A DNA stretch of 64,000 nt from Gluconobacter kanchanaburiensis NBRC 103587 (GCF_007988905.1 NZ_BJVA01000007.1:1-64000), one strand, 5' to 3'. Numbered from the stretch's first letter, positions 28,025 through 38,289 are shown. Notes: generated by a model from the letters alone, not told the origin. A program made the numbers and translations.

Positions 28025-28342
28025 ATGAAACGTCCTGTTCGACTTGAGGCGGGCCAGAAGCTGGTTCTGACGGCGAACCGCCTTCTTGATGGGCGAACCG
28101 TCTGGTGGAGCGCGGAGGGAACGTGGGTTCCTCATATCGGTCATGCCTTGCTTCTGGATGCTGAAGAGGCACAGGTTCAGCTTGCACATGCGACGGAGCA
28201 GGCCCAGCATGACGGGGTCGTGGGTGTCTATGACACGGCGGTGCAGGATTCCGTTCCTCCGGAGCCTGTCACAGTCCGTGAGAAGATCCGGGCTCATGGC
28301 CCGACCGTACATCCGGAATTTGCAGTGGAGACCGCACAGTGA
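28025..28342 (+). CDS. DUF2849 protein, partner of sulfite reductase
   Basis: A 105-residue DUF2849 protein (VLTANRLLDGRTVWWSAEGT). This family occurs almost only directly upstream of sulfite/nitrite reductase genes in proteobacteria, and its role is not known. An in-frame GTG at 28019 is the outermost start; ATG 28025 has a good AGGAAGG site nine bases upstream. It overlaps the next gene by four bases (GTGA), indicating coupling. Confidence 0.85.
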   Translation: MKRPVRLEAGQKLVLTANRLLDGRTVWWSAEGTWVPHIGHALLLDAEEAQVQLAHATEQAQHDGVVGVYDTAVQDSVPPEPVTVREKIRAHGPTVHPEFAVETAQ

Positions 28343-30012
28343 GCGTTCCTGTCGGCCATTATCAGTATGACCGGATTGACCGGGATTTTCTTCAGGCGCG
28401 GATTGCCGAGTTTGAGGGGCAGGTGAAGCGTCGTCTGGACGGGACGCTGAGCGAGGACGAATTCAAGCCATTGCGGCTGATGAACGGGCTGTATCTCCAG
28501 CTTCACGCATATATGCTGCGGGTGGCCATTCCTTATGGAATTCTGGACAGTCGGCAGTTACGAAAACTGGGCCAGATTGCCCGACGCTATGACCGCGATT
28601 ATGGTCATTTCACGACACGGCAGAACATCCAGTTCAACTGGATCCGGCTGGAAGATACGCCGGATATTCTGCGTGAACTGGCTGAAGTTGACATGCATGC
28701 CATCCAGACCAGCGGGAATTGCATCCGCAATGTGACGGCGGATGAGTATGCGGGGGCGGCGGCTGATGAGCTGGTGGATCCCCGGGTTCATGCGGAAATC
28801 CTGCGGCAGTGGTCCACGCTGCATCCCGAGTTCACGTTCCTGCCGCGCAAGTTCAAGATTGCGATTTCGGGCAGTCCGAATGACCGGGTGGCTGCACGCT
28901 TTCATGATATCGGGATTCTGGCCCGTCCGGGTGAGGATGGGGCTCCGGTGTTCCGGATTTTCGTGGGCGGGGGACTAGGGCGGACGCCGGTTATCGGCGA
29001 AGAGCTGTTTGACAGCGTGCGGGAAGAGCATCTTCTGGCGACGCTTGAGGCAATCCTGCGCGTTTATAATGCGCATGGACGGCGGGACAATATCTACAAA
29101 GCGCGGATCAAGATCCTCGTTCAGGCGATCGGGGTTGAGGCCTATCGGGAGGCTGTGGAAGCCGAACTGGGTCAGATGGATCTCGAGCAGTATCGGCTGA
29201 CGCCCGAAGCGGTTGAGGCGATCCGGGCGCGTTTTGCTGTGCCATTGCTTGAGGCACCGGACGATGCGGATGCCGTGCTGACGCAGCAGCGGAGGGATGA
29301 TCCGCTGTTTGATCGCTGGGTGCGGAGCAATACGCACGTTCATCGCGATCCGGGGCATATTATTGCGACCATTTCGCTGAAGCCTGCCGGAGGGATCCCG
29401 GGGGATGCGACGTCGGCGCAGATCGAGCGTCTGGCAGATCTGGCGGATGCGTATTCGTTTGGCGAAATCCGGATCACGCATTTGCAAAACGTGGTTCTGG
29501 GGCATGTCCGTAAAGACCGGTTACGGGATTTGTGGCTTGGATTGTCGGAAGTCGGGCTTGCGGAAGCGAATATCGGGCTGATTGGCGATATCGTGGCGTG
29601 CCCGGGACTGGATTACTGTGCGCTGGCGAATGCGCGCTCCATTCCGATTGCGCAGAAGTTGGGTGCGCGTTTTGCGGATACGGCGCTTCAGGCGGAAATC
29701 GGGGCGTTGCGGATCAATATTTCGGGCTGCATCAATGCCTGTGGACATCATCACGCTGGGCATATCGGACTTCTGGGCGTGGACAAGCGTGGAGAAGAAT
29801 TCTTCCAGCTGACGGTTGGTGGTCGGGCCGAGAATGGTGCGGCGATCGGGACGATTCTCGGGGCGGCGCTGCCGGAGGACGAGACTGTGGACGCCATCGC
29901 ACGCGTTGTAGACTGCTATCTTGGGCGTCGTGAGAGCGGGGAGACGTTTCTTGATACTCTGACACGTCTGGGGCACGAGCCTTTCAGGGAGGCGGCGTAT
30001 GAAGCTGTTTGA
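28339..30012 (+). CDS. cysI: Assimilatory sulfite reductase haemoprotein subunit
   Basis: A 557-residue siroheme/[4Fe-4S] reductase that reduces sulfite to sulfide. Conserved parts are YGHFTTRQNIQFNWIRL, QTSGNCIRNVTADEYAG, and the cluster motifs ACPGLDYCALA and ISGCINACGHHHAGHIG. The start is GTG in a GTGA overlap with the DUF2849 gene. It overlaps the DUF934 gene downstream by 14 bases. No flavoprotein CysJ gene is present here, so the electron donor is not clear (perhaps ferredoxin). A nitrite-reducing role cannot be excluded, but the DUF2849/DUF934 company favours sulfite. Confidence 0.9.
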   Translation: MSVPVGHYQYDRIDRDFLQARIAEFEGQVKRRLDGTLSEDEFKPLRLMNGLYLQLHAYMLRVAIPYGILDSRQLRKLGQIARRYDRDYGHFTTRQNIQFNWIRLEDTPDILRELAEVDMHAIQTSGNCIRNVTADEYAGAAADELVDPRVHAEILRQWSTLHPEFTFLPRKFKIAISGSPNDRVAARFHDIGILARPGEDGAPVFRIFVGGGLGRTPVIGEELFDSVREEHLLATLEAILRVYNAHGRRDNIYKARIKILVQAIGVEAYREAVEAELGQMDLEQYRLTPEAVEAIRARFAVPLLEAPDDADAVLTQQRRDDPLFDRWVRSNTHVHRDPGHIIATISLKPAGGIPGDATSAQIERLADLADAYSFGEIRITHLQNVVLGHVRKDRLRDLWLGLSEVGLAEANIGLIGDIVACPGLDYCALANARSIPIAQKLGARFADTALQAEIGALRINISGCINACGHHHAGHIGLLGVDKRGEEFFQLTVGGRAENGAAIGTILGAALPEDETVDAIARVVDCYLGRRESGETFLDTLTRLGHEPFREAAYEAV

Positions 30013-30445
30013 ACTTGGTGAGCGGACGGCGCAGGTTCATAATGTGCTGGTGACGGTTGCGGAACTGGCGGATCGGGATGATGTGCGGGCTGTCCTGTTA
30101 GAGAGTGCGGATGATCCCGCGCTTTTGCGGCCTTATCTGAATCGGCTGGATCTCGTGGTGCTGCGGTTTCCCATTTTCAGGGATGGGCGTGGATTCACGC
30201 AGGCCCGCGAGTTGCGGGAATATCTGCGGTTTTCTGGCGAAATCCGTGCGGAAGGGCATATTCTGCCGGATCAGGCGGCGTTTCTGCGTCGGTGTGGGGT
30301 GGATAGTGTCGTTCTGCCGAAGAACGGTAATGGTGACCCGGGCCTGTGGGAGAAGCAGCTTCGGCAGTTTCCGATGGCGTATCAACGGTCGGTCTTGCCA
30401 GAGCGTGGGATAGGGCCGGGCCTTCGGGTTGAGGAAGCTCCCTAA
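29999..30445 (+). CDS. DUF934 protein, associated with sulfite reduction
   Basis: A 148-residue DUF934 protein. The segment VVLRFPIFRDGRGFTQARELRE and SVVLPKNGNGDPGLWEKQL are typical. The family is encoded next to sulfite reductase and adenylylsulfate/PAPS reductase genes in many alpha- and betaproteobacteria, with unknown function. It overlaps the 3' end of cysI by 14 bp and the CorA-type gene on the other strand by 4 bp. No cysH gene follows. Confidence 0.86.
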   Translation: MKLFELGERTAQVHNVLVTVAELADRDDVRAVLLESADDPALLRPYLNRLDLVVLRFPIFRDGRGFTQARELREYLRFSGEIRAEGHILPDQAAFLRRCGVDSVVLPKNGNGDPGLWEKQLRQFPMAYQRSVLPERGIGPGLRVEEAP

Positions 30446-31419
30446 CGGGCGCCGAACCAGCCGCGTCGCCAGAACCAGAACAGCGGCAGGACGACAGACA
30501 GTGCCATCATAGCCAGGCTGTAGGGGTAGCCGTATTTCCACGCCAGTTCGGGAATGTCATGGAAATTCATGCCGTAAATCCCTGCGATTAGGGTGGGCAG
30601 GATGCCGATGGCACTGACTACGGTCAGGACTTTCATGCCGTCATTCTGTTCGATGCTGATGAAACCAAGTGTGGCATCGAGCAGGAACTGGACCTTGTTG
30701 ACGGTCTGGGCATCAAAGTCGTTGAGAGAGGCGATGTCGCGTCCTGCGACCTTGATGCGGGTTCTCAGGGCCTGGGGATCCTTTTCGGTTCTGTCGCCGA
30801 TATAGATCAGGATACGGTCGAGGCCGAGCAGGCTGTCCCGGGTCATGGAAGCGAGATCGCCTGCATGACCGAGGCGACGGAGGGTCTCGCGAAGCATCTC
30901 GCCTGTGCGGGCCGGGTTGCGTCTGCGGTTCGCCCTGAAAACCTGTTTCGAGATGGCATCCAGTGTCCTTCCCAGTCCCTCGAGAATATCCGCCAGACGA
31001 TTGATGATTTCCTCGATGATTTCGACGAGGAGTTCGTTGGCGCTGGGCTCTCCTTTCGTGGCATCACGTTCCGCCTGACGGCGGCCGACCATGTCAAAGC
31101 CGTAATAGTCGGCATAACGAACGGTGACGAGGCGCCGGTCTGTCAGGACAAAGCCGATGGGCAGGGAGATGGCCGTGTCTTCTTCACGTCTGACGAGGGG
31201 CGTTGAGAGATAGAGAACGCCATTGTCTTCGTGATGTCGTGACGAACTTTCGATTTCCTCGAGTTCGTCACGGCGCGGAATGTGGGTTCCGAGAATTTTT
31301 TCCGCGCGTGCGATTTCGTCGGAAGTCGGATTGATGAGATCGAGCCAGACTGCCTTGGAAAGATCGACGTCCGGACCGGTTTCCCGGGCCGGAGCACCAG
31401 CGGGGCGCACCAGGAACAT
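30442..31419 (-). CDS. corA: CorA-family magnesium/divalent cation transporter
   Basis: A 325-residue inner-membrane channel. A large cytoplasmic domain with long helices (LLVEIIEEIINRLADILEGL) is followed by two C-terminal transmembrane segments. The signature GMN sits at the end of the first (VVSAIGILPTLIAGIYGMNF), and the last helix is PYSLAMMALSVVLPLFWFW. Length and order are usual for CorA. It is convergent with the DUF934 gene and divergent from trpB, with 181 bp between. Confidence 0.92.
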   Translation of the reverse strand: MFLVRPAGAPARETGPDVDLSKAVWLDLINPTSDEIARAEKILGTHIPRRDELEEIESSSRHHEDNGVLYLSTPLVRREEDTAISLPIGFVLTDRRLVTVRYADYYGFDMVGRRQAERDATKGEPSANELLVEIIEEIINRLADILEGLGRTLDAISKQVFRANRRRNPARTGEMLRETLRRLGHAGDLASMTRDSLLGLDRILIYIGDRTEKDPQALRTRIKVAGRDIASLNDFDAQTVNKVQFLLDATLGFISIEQNDGMKVLTVVSAIGILPTLIAGIYGMNFHDIPELAWKYGYPYSLAMMALSVVLPLFWFWRRGWFGAR

Positions 31420-31600
31420 CAGGCGGGTCCTTGCGGAAAATGAAAGGGCTGTGAGGGACTTTCATGTCCTGCCTGTCGTGTAATCGCAAGTCCTTGAGAG
31501 GTGAATTGTTTCAGAATGCGTCGGGAACCGGTGAGACGGATGGACGGCAGGGGCTGCCCTTGGTATCGCTTTGGGGCCCTGAAGTGGAACCGAGCGCGGT

Positions 31601-32839
31601 ATGACGAACACATCTTCCTCCCAACCTTCCCCTCTTTCCAATTCGCTTCGTTCCGGCCCCGATGACCGGGGACGGTTCGGGATTTTTGGTGGCCGCTTCG
31701 TTGCGGAAACGCTGATGCCGCTGCTGTTCGAACTGGATGAGGCCTATCGTGCGGCGCAGGCCGATCCGGCGTTTCGTGAGGAGTTGGACTATTATCTGAA
31801 GGATTATGTTGGTCGTCCGAGCCCATTGTGGTTTGCCCGGCATCTGACGGAAGAGCTTGGCGGAGCGAAGGTCTACTTCAAGCGTGAAGAGCTGAACCAT
31901 ACTGGTTCTCATAAGCTTAACAACGTCATGGGCCAGATTCTCGTCGCCCGGCGGATGGGTAAGACGCGGATTGTCGCGGAAACCGGTGCGGGGCAGCACG
32001 GGGTGGCGACGGCGACGGTCTGTGCGCTTTTCGGGTTGAAATGCACGATTTACATGGGTGCTACGGACGTTGAGCGTCAGAAGCCCAATGTGTTCCGTAT
32101 GCATCTGCTGGGCGCGGAAGTGAAGCCGGTGACGGCTGGGGCAGGGACGCTCAAGGATGCGATGAACGAGGCCATGCGTGATTGGGTGGCCAATGTTGCC
32201 GACACGTATTTCCTCGTTGGTACGGTCGCGGGGCCGCATCCGTATCCGGAGATGGTTCGTGATTTTCAGTCCGTTATCGGGGTGGAGGTCAAGGAACAGA
32301 TTACGCAGGCTGAGGGACGTCTGCCGGATGTGATTGTGGCGGCCATCGGGGGTGGATCGAACGCGATGGGGATTTTCCATCCGTTCTTGGATGATGCGTC
32401 CGTCAGGTTGATTGGTGTCGAGGCGGCGGGGCATGGGCTGGATTCTGGGAAGACGGCAGCGTCCATTTCCCGTGGGAGGCCGGGTGTGCTGCATGGCAAT
32501 CGGACATATCTGCTCCAGGATAAGCACGGACAGATTGAGGAAGCTCATTCGATCAGTGCGGGGCTGGATTATCCGGGGATCGGGCCGGAGCATTCATGGC
32601 TGAACGATATCGGTCGTGCCGAGTATGTCGGTGTGACGGATGACGAGGCGCTTGAGGCGTTTCAGGTCTGTACGCGGACGGAGGGCATTATCCCGGCGCT
32701 CGAATGTGCGCATGGACTGGCGCATGTCATGAAGATCGCGCCCACGATGGCGAAGAACCAGATCATCGTTCTGAATGTCTCGGGTCGTGGGGACAAGGAT
32801 ATTTTTACTGTGGCGCATCATCTGGGAGTGAAGCTGTGA
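31601..32839 (+). CDS. trpB: Tryptophan synthase beta chain
   Basis: A 412-residue PLP enzyme that makes tryptophan from indole and serine, in complex with TrpA. The PLP lysine is in [13 protein letters not shown], and the phosphate-binding loop is [31 protein letters not shown] is also highly conserved. It overlaps trpA by four bases (GTGA), the usual coupling. The first ~20 residues are a non-conserved extension. Confidence 0.96.
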   Translation: MTNTSSSQPSPLSNSLRSGPDDRGRFGIFGGRFVAETLMPLLFELDEAYRAAQADPAFREELDYYLKDYVGRPSPLWFARHLTEELGGAKVYFKREELNHTGSHKLNNVMGQILVARRMGKTRIVAETGAGQHGVATATVCALFGLKCTIYMGATDVERQKPNVFRMHLLGAEVKPVTAGAGTLKDAMNEAMRDWVANVADTYFLVGTVAGPHPYPEMVRDFQSVIGVEVKEQITQAEGRLPDVIVAAIGGGSNAMGIFHPFLDDASVRLIGVEAAGHGLDSGKTAASISRGRPGVLHGNRTYLLQDKHGQIEEAHSISAGLDYPGIGPEHSWLNDIGRAEYVGVTDDEALEAFQVCTRTEGIIPALECAHGLAHVMKIAPTMAKNQIIVLNVSGRGDKDIFTVAHHLGVKL

Positions 32840-33648
32840 GCCGGATCCAGACACGTTTTGCAGCTCTGAAAAAGGAAGGGCGCGGGGCGCTGATTCCGTA
32901 TCTTCAGGCTTGTGACCCGGATTATGATACCTCGCTGGAACTGCTGCGGGCGATGCCGGCGGCGGGGGCGGATCTGATCGAGATCGGTGTACCATTTTCC
33001 GATCCGTCCGCGGATGGGCCGACGATTCAGGCGGCTGCTCTGCGTGGGTTGAAGGCCGGGGCGACGCTGGGGCTGGTGCTACAGATGGTCCGGGCGTTCC
33101 GTGAAACGGATAATGAGACACCGATCGTGCTGATGGGGTATCTGAACCCGATCGACAGTTACGGTCCGGCGGAATTCTGTTTCGATGCTGCGCAGGCGGG
33201 TGTGGACGGGATTATCGTTGTCGATATGCCGACCGAGGAGGCGGACCTGCTGGATGCGCATGCGCGGGAAGCCGGGCTGGATATCATTTCGTTGGTGGCG
33301 CCGACGACGTCGAATTCCCGTCTGTTCCATGTGCTGCGGGACGCGACCGGGTTTGTCTATTATGTGAGCATTACCGGGATTACCGGGACGAACAGTGCGA
33401 GTGCGGCGGATCTGGAGAAGGCGTTGCCGCGGATCCGGGAAGCCACGGATCTGCCGGTTGCAATCGGGTTCGGGATTTCCACGCCGGAACAGGCGCGGAC
33501 GGCGTCGCGGATCGGGGATGCGGCTGTTGTGGCCTCTGCGCTGATCAAGACCATGGCGGGGACGCTTGAGGACGGGCACGCGACGGAGCGGACGGTTCCG
33601 GCTGTTTTGTTGCAGCTTGAGGCATTGGCTGCGGCTGTAAGAGCCTGA
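32836..33648 (+). CDS. trpA: Tryptophan synthase alpha chain
   Basis: A 270-residue TIM-barrel enzyme that cleaves indole-3-glycerol phosphate to indole and glyceraldehyde-3-phosphate. The catalytic Glu is in [20 protein letters not shown], and the phosphate-binding part is [13 protein letters not shown]. The start is GTG overlapping the trpB stop. It is the last gene before a hairpin. Confidence 0.96.
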   Translation: MSRIQTRFAALKKEGRGALIPYLQACDPDYDTSLELLRAMPAAGADLIEIGVPFSDPSADGPTIQAAALRGLKAGATLGLVLQMVRAFRETDNETPIVLMGYLNPIDSYGPAEFCFDAAQAGVDGIIVVDMPTEEADLLDAHAREAGLDIISLVAPTTSNSRLFHVLRDATGFVYYVSITGITGTNSASAADLEKALPRIREATDLPVAIGFGISTPEQARTASRIGDAAVVASALIKTMAGTLEDGHATERTVPAVLLQLEALAAAVRA

Positions 33649-33677
33649 GTTTCTGGTCGGGTTTTCGGGTTTGAATA

Positions 33678-33710
33678 TGCGTTCCGGCAGGACTTGCCTG
33701 CCGGAACGCA
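33678..33710. terminator. Strong hairpin between trpA and the HdeD-like gene
   Basis: Perfect 14-bp arms (33678-33691 and 33697-33710) around a 5-base loop lie in the 67-bp gap between convergent genes. There is no clear T-run on either side, so its efficiency as an intrinsic terminator is uncertain, but the place fits. Confidence 0.6.
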
Positions 33711-33715
33711 CCAGA

Positions 33716-34279
33716 TCAGATTGTGTTTCGCAAGGAAAATCCGAACAGCAGTGTCGCGAAGCCTGCCATTAGCAGTTCTATGGCGATGAACATGCCGATC
33801 AGCCAGAGGCCGGACCAGGGCAGCGTCATGTAGAGCAGGATGCCAACCAGAAGCGTGACGAGGCCGCTCAGGGCCAGTACGATCCAGTGTTTGTTAGTTC
33901 GGTGGCCTCCTGCCCAGAAGGTTCGTGCAAGACCTGCGAAGATCAGGCAGCCCGCGAGAATGGCTGTGATGAAAATCGAGCCTGTCGCGGGCTCCTCGAT
34001 CAGAAGAATGCCACCAAGGATATAGAGGCCGCCGATCAGTCCGGACAGCCATTGGTTAGGAACGGGAAGTCCCCGGTGAGCAAAGCTCTGCATGACCTGG
34101 GCGACGCCGCCAATGATCATCAGGGCCCCAAGAATCACCATGCTGGCAAGGGTTGTTGTAATGGTGTCGAGGGCGGCAAGGGTGCCGAGGACGATCAGGA
34201 AAGCCCCGAAGCCTATGAACCAGCCGGGCTTCAGGCCGTGTGGCGGTAGAAAGCGGGGAGGGTTGAAACTGTCTGACAT
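33716..34279 (-). CDS. HdeD-family membrane protein
   Basis: A 187-residue integral membrane protein with about six hydrophobic helices (for example WFIGFGAFLIVLGTLAAL and LASMVILGALMIIGGVAQVM), matching the HdeD/DUF308 family linked to acid resistance in enterobacteria. The frame opens at 34411, but ATG 34279 gives a normal short N-terminus (MSDSFNPPRFLPPHG). Acid tolerance would suit an acetic acid bacterium; this role is inferred. Confidence 0.82.
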   Translation of the reverse strand: MSDSFNPPRFLPPHGLKPGWFIGFGAFLIVLGTLAALDTITTTLASMVILGALMIIGGVAQVMQSFAHRGLPVPNQWLSGLIGGLYILGGILLIEEPATGSIFITAILAGCLIFAGLARTFWAGGHRTNKHWIVLALSGLVTLLVGILLYMTLPWSGLWLIGMFIAIELLMAGFATLLFGFSLRNTI

Positions 34280-34537
34280 GGAGCTGTTCTTTCCGAAATG
34301 TGGTCCCGCTCTTTTCGGGAAGCCTATAGGGCGGACACGACGCCCGCTGTCGTGGTCTGTATAGCGGAAGATGGCATGTTGTGCATCGCAGGCGGGAGAG
34401 ATAAGAGACACACAGATGGTCGGGCTGGCATAATTGGTGTTGCGGCGTTAAAACGCGCGAGAGAAAGTGGCCCTTCGTTGGGCTTTGACCCCATTCCGCC
34501 CTTTGTCCTGAAGGCGGCCAGAAAGTAACGAGACGAC

Positions 34538-35407
34538 ATGAGCTGGATGACCGACTACGTCCGACCCAAGCTGCGTGGCCTGCTTCAGCGGGACGTGCCG
34601 GACAATCTGTGGACCAACTGCGAATCCTGTGGGCAGATGATGCTTACCAAGGAGCTGGAGCGGTCCGAGAAGGTCTGTCCGCATTGCGGGCATCACATGC
34701 GGGCAACGGCGAAGGAGCGTCTGGGCTGGACGTTCGATGGTGGGGAATACACCACGATCGAGCTGCCGAAGATGCCGGTTGATCCGCTGGGGTTCAAGGA
34801 TTCCAAGCGTTATACGGACCGTCTGAAGGATGCGCGGAACAAGTCGCATCTCGATGAGGCACTGGTCGTTGCTCATGGCATGATCAAGGGGCAGAAGGCT
34901 GTTGTTGCGGTCATGGCGCCCGAGTTCCTTCTGGGGACGATGGGGGCTGCGCTGGGCGAGGCATTCGTGGCCGCCTGCCGTCTGGCTGTTCTGCAGAAGG
35001 CGCCGCTGGTGATCTATACGGCTTCGGGTGGTGCGCGGATGCAGGAAGGCGTTGTTAGCCTGATGCAGATGCCGCGGACGACGATTGGCGTGCAGATGCT
35101 TCGGGAAGCAGGGCTGCCGTATGTCGTCGTGTTTACAAACCCGACGACGGGAGGGGTCACGGCGTCCTTTGCGATGCTGGGTGATGTGCATATTGCCGAG
35201 CCTAATGCGCTGATCGCATTTGCAGGGCCGCGTGTCATTCAGGATACCGTCCGCGAGAAGCTGCCGGAGGGCTTTCAGCGGTCGGAGTATCTGCGTGAGC
35301 ATGGGATGGTTGATATCGTAGCCAAACGGTCCGAACTGCCTGAACTGCTGGGACGGATTCTTGGCATCATGATGGGTCATAAAACCGTTTCTGACGCAGC
35401 GGCCTGA
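34538..35407 (+). CDS. accD: Acetyl-CoA carboxylase carboxyltransferase subunit beta
   Basis: A 289-residue subunit for malonyl-CoA synthesis. The N-terminal zinc ribbon is visible (NCESCGQM and CPHCGHHM), followed by the crotonase-like carboxyltransferase domain (YTASGGARMQEGVVSLMQM and FTNPTTGGVTASFAMLGD). Its stop codon shares a base with the folC start (TGATG), a common accD-folC arrangement. Confidence 0.96.
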   Translation: MSWMTDYVRPKLRGLLQRDVPDNLWTNCESCGQMMLTKELERSEKVCPHCGHHMRATAKERLGWTFDGGEYTTIELPKMPVDPLGFKDSKRYTDRLKDARNKSHLDEALVVAHGMIKGQKAVVAVMAPEFLLGTMGAALGEAFVAACRLAVLQKAPLVIYTASGGARMQEGVVSLMQMPRTTIGVQMLREAGLPYVVVFTNPTTGGVTASFAMLGDVHIAEPNALIAFAGPRVIQDTVREKLPEGFQRSEYLREHGMVDIVAKRSELPELLGRILGIMMGHKTVSDAAA

Positions 35408-36729
35408 TGGCGGCCGAGCGTGGAGAGCCCGTGAAGCTGTCCGGTGAATATCGGGGGCGGCCTGGGGCTGTTCTCGCGCGATTACAGGATCTTTATCCCG
35501 CGCTGATTGATCTTTCGCTGGGGCGGCTTGAGGCTTTGCTGGCAAAGCTTGGTCATCCTGAACGAAATCTGCCTCCTGTCATTCATGTGGCGGGAACGAA
35601 TGGCAAGGGAAGTACCTGTGCCAATCTGCGTGCGATTGCTGAAGCCGGTGGGCTGCGCGTGCACGTTATGAGCAGTCCGCACCTGGTGAGCGTGACCGAG
35701 CGTTTTCGGCTGGCTGGCCGGCTGGTGGACGAAGATGTTCTGGTTACTGCCCTTGAAAAGATTGAGAAGATCAATGCCGGTGCCCCTATTACCGTTTTTG
35801 AGGTTCTGACGGCTGCTGGCTTCCTTCTGTTCTCGCAAGTTCCGGCGGATTTGGTAGTGCTGGAGGTCGGCCTTGGAGGTCGGCTGGATGCGACCAATGT
35901 CGTTCCCAGACCTGCGGCCTGTGTGATTACGCCGGTCAGTCTGGATCATGAGGCATTCCTGGGCGGTACGGTTGCGGCTATTGCGGGAGAAAAGGCCGGG
36001 ATCATCAAACAGGGCGTTCCGGTGGTCTCTGCTGCGCAGTCACTGGAGGCTCTGGAGGTCATCCGTCGCCGGACTGCAGAGATGGAGGCCCCTCTCCGGG
36101 TGATCGGGGAGGATATTTTTTATGCCACAGGCGCTGACGGACTGGAGTATCGGGATGCGGATGGAGTTTTGTCATTGCCGTTACCTGCCCTGAAAGGGCG
36201 GCATCAGGATGGTAATGCAGTGCTAGCTGTGGCCGCGCTTCGGGTTTCAGGAGTGGGGCTTTCGCTTCCGGCTTATCAGGGGATTGCTCATACCTTCTGG
36301 CCTGCACGGCTGCAGAAGCTGGATGGAGCGCTGGCTCGCCTTCTTCCCGCAGGATGGGAGCTTTATCTGGATGGCGGACACAATCCTGACGCCGGACAGG
36401 TGTTGGGAGAAGTCCTCGATGGCTGGCAGGATGGGCCTGTGCATGTCATTGCGGGTGTGAAGCAGACCAAGGATGCATCGGGTTTTCTGAAACCAATTGT
36501 TGAACGCGCGTCGTCGGTTCAGGCGGTCTCCGAACGTGGTCAGCATCTGGCAATGTCTGTGGAAGAGATTATTGCAGCTTCCGGTGGGCGGGCGATCGCG
36601 GGACCAACAGTCAGAGATGCTCTGCTGCGTCTGACGGCGGCGGGTGGGCCGCCAGCTCGGGTCCTGATTTGTGGAAGTCTTTATCTGGCAGGTGTTGTTC
36701 TGGCGGAGGATGGCTGGCTCGGGAGGTAA
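35407..36729 (+). CDS. folC: Bifunctional folylpolyglutamate/dihydrofolate synthase
   Basis: A 440-residue Mur-ligase-type enzyme adding glutamate to dihydropteroate and folates. The ATP loop is IHVAGTNGKGSTCANLRAI, and LEVGLGGRLDATNVV and LDGGHNPDAGQVL are conserved. Start and length are normal. It is coupled to accD and followed 45 bp later by dnaB. Confidence 0.94.
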   Translation: MAAERGEPVKLSGEYRGRPGAVLARLQDLYPALIDLSLGRLEALLAKLGHPERNLPPVIHVAGTNGKGSTCANLRAIAEAGGLRVHVMSSPHLVSVTERFRLAGRLVDEDVLVTALEKIEKINAGAPITVFEVLTAAGFLLFSQVPADLVVLEVGLGGRLDATNVVPRPAACVITPVSLDHEAFLGGTVAAIAGEKAGIIKQGVPVVSAAQSLEALEVIRRRTAEMEAPLRVIGEDIFYATGADGLEYRDADGVLSLPLPALKGRHQDGNAVLAVAALRVSGVGLSLPAYQGIAHTFWPARLQKLDGALARLLPAGWELYLDGGHNPDAGQVLGEVLDGWQDGPVHVIAGVKQTKDASGFLKPIVERASSVQAVSERGQHLAMSVEEIIAASGGRAIAGPTVRDALLRLTAAGGPPARVLICGSLYLAGVVLAEDGWLGR

Positions 36730-36774
36730 GCCGTTTCTGGTAGCCGGGCTGAGTGGTAGAAGGACTGTGTGAAT

Positions 36775-38289
36775 ATGATCGAATCGCACTCCTCCTCATC
36801 CGCTTCCGACAAGTCCTCCGGCGAGGGAGACCTCAGCGCTCTGCTGAGGCGTAGCCCTCCGTCCAGCACAGCGGCGGAACAGGCGCTGCTGGGCGCCATT
36901 CTCACCAATAACAAGGCGTATGAACGGGTTTCGGACTTCCTGGAGCCTGCTCATTTTTCGGATGCTCTTAACGGGCGCATCTATGAGGCCATTGCCCGGC
37001 GTATCGAACGAGGGCAGCTGGCCGATCCCGTAACCATGCGGGCTGAGTTTGAACATACGGGTATTTTGGATGCTGCCGGGGGACCTGTCTATCTGGCCAA
37101 GCTGCTGACGGCGATGGTGGGTATCGTCAATGCTGGCGACTATGGGCGTGTGATTCATGATGCCTGGGTCAGGCGGCAACTGATCGATATTGGCGAAACA
37201 GTCGTTAATAATGCTTTTGGTGCTCGGCCAGATCTGGACGGTTCGGATCAGATTGCCGCGTCCGAAGAGGCCCTGTTCAAACTTGCTACGGAGCGTGGGC
37301 AGGAAGGCGGGTTTGTCTCGTTTACCAAAGCGTTGACGGACGCGGTCAATGTCGCGACGAAGGCTTATCAAAGAACCGGCGATGTGGTCGGGTTGACGTC
37401 GGGTCTGCGGGATTTCGACAAGCGCACAGGTGGGTTGCATCCTTCCGATCTGATCATTCTTGCGGGACGCCCTGCGATGGGAAAAACGGCGCTTGCGACT
37501 AAAATCGCGTTTTCGGCCGCGCGTTCCATTCTGCGGGATGCTGAAGATAGTGGAGAGAAGCCGAAAGGTTCGGTTGCGATTTTCTCTCTGGAAATGTCCT
37601 CCGAGCAGTTGGCGACGCGTATTTTGTCGGGTGAAGCCGAGGTGTCGGGTGAGAAAATCCGGCGTGGCGATATCGGGCAGAAGGAATTTGACCGGTTTGT
37701 CCGTGTTGCGCGTGAATTGCAGAGATTGCCCCTCTATATTGATGACACCCCAGCGATCTCGCTCTCGGCAATGCGGACGCGGTGTCGGCGCCTGGCACGA
37801 ACGCAGGGGCTTAGCCTGGTGGTCGTGGATTACCTGCAACTGATGCGGCCTGCGATCGGGACGAAACCTGATAGTCGCGTGCTGGAAATCTCGATGATCA
37901 CACAGGGACTTAAGGCAATTGCCAAAGAGCTTGCGGTGCCAGTGATTGCTTTGTCGCAGCTTTCACGGCAGGTCGAATCGCGTGAGGACAAACGTCCCAT
38001 GTTGTCAGATCTGCGCGAATCGGGATCCATTGAACAGGATGCAGATGCGGTCATGTTCGTTTATCGCGACGAATATTATTTGCAGCAGCGTCAGCCCAAG
38101 GACAGTGCTTACGATAGTAATGACAAGTTTCAGGTTGCGACAGAGGAGTGGCAGCGCAAGATGGCTCTGGTGCACAACAAGGCAGAACTGATTCTTGAGA
38201 AGCAGCGACATGGACCTACTGGAACCATTCAGCTCTACTTTGAAGGCGAATATACCAGATTTGGAGATCTGGATATCGTTCACGAATAA
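36775..38289 (+). CDS. dnaB: Replicative DNA helicase
   Basis: A 504-residue DnaB-family hexameric helicase. The N-terminal domain (AAEQALLGAILTNNKAYERV) is followed by the RecA-like domain with Walker A GRPAMGKTALA at about residue 230, Walker B LVVVDYLQLM, and the ending GPTGTIQLYFEGEYTRFGDL. The ATG at 36775 is preferred over GTG 36769. It forms the left flank of the phage-like element. A weak stem-loop (38299-38314) follows the stop. Confidence 0.95.
   Translation: MIESHSSSSASDKSSGEGDLSALLRRSPPSSTAAEQALLGAILTNNKAYERVSDFLEPAHFSDALNGRIYEAIARRIERGQLADPVTMRAEFEHTGILDAAGGPVYLAKLLTAMVGIVNAGDYGRVIHDAWVRRQLIDIGETVVNNAFGARPDLDGSDQIAASEEALFKLATERGQEGGFVSFTKALTDAVNVATKAYQRTGDVVGLTSGLRDFDKRTGGLHPSDLIILAGRPAMGKTALATKIAFSAARSILRDAEDSGEKPKGSVAIFSLEMSSEQLATRILSGEAEVSGEKIRRGDIGQKEFDRFVRVARELQRLPLYIDDTPAISLSAMRTRCRRLARTQGLSLVVVDYLQLMRPAIGTKPDSRVLEISMITQGLKAIAKELAVPVIALSQLSRQVESREDKRPMLSDLRESGSIEQDADAVMFVYRDEYYLQQRQPKDSAYDSNDKFQVATEEWQRKMALVHNKAELILEKQRHGPTGTIQLYFEGEYTRFGDLDIVHE

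Noticed and set aside
31511-32593. 360-residue antisense open frame opposite trpB
   Set aside because: Opposite a fully conserved trpB with no independent signals.
33678-33710. 14-bp inverted repeat as a mobile element end or att site
   Set aside because: It lies exactly between two convergent genes, has a 5-nt loop, and no partner copy was seen, so a terminator is the simpler reading.
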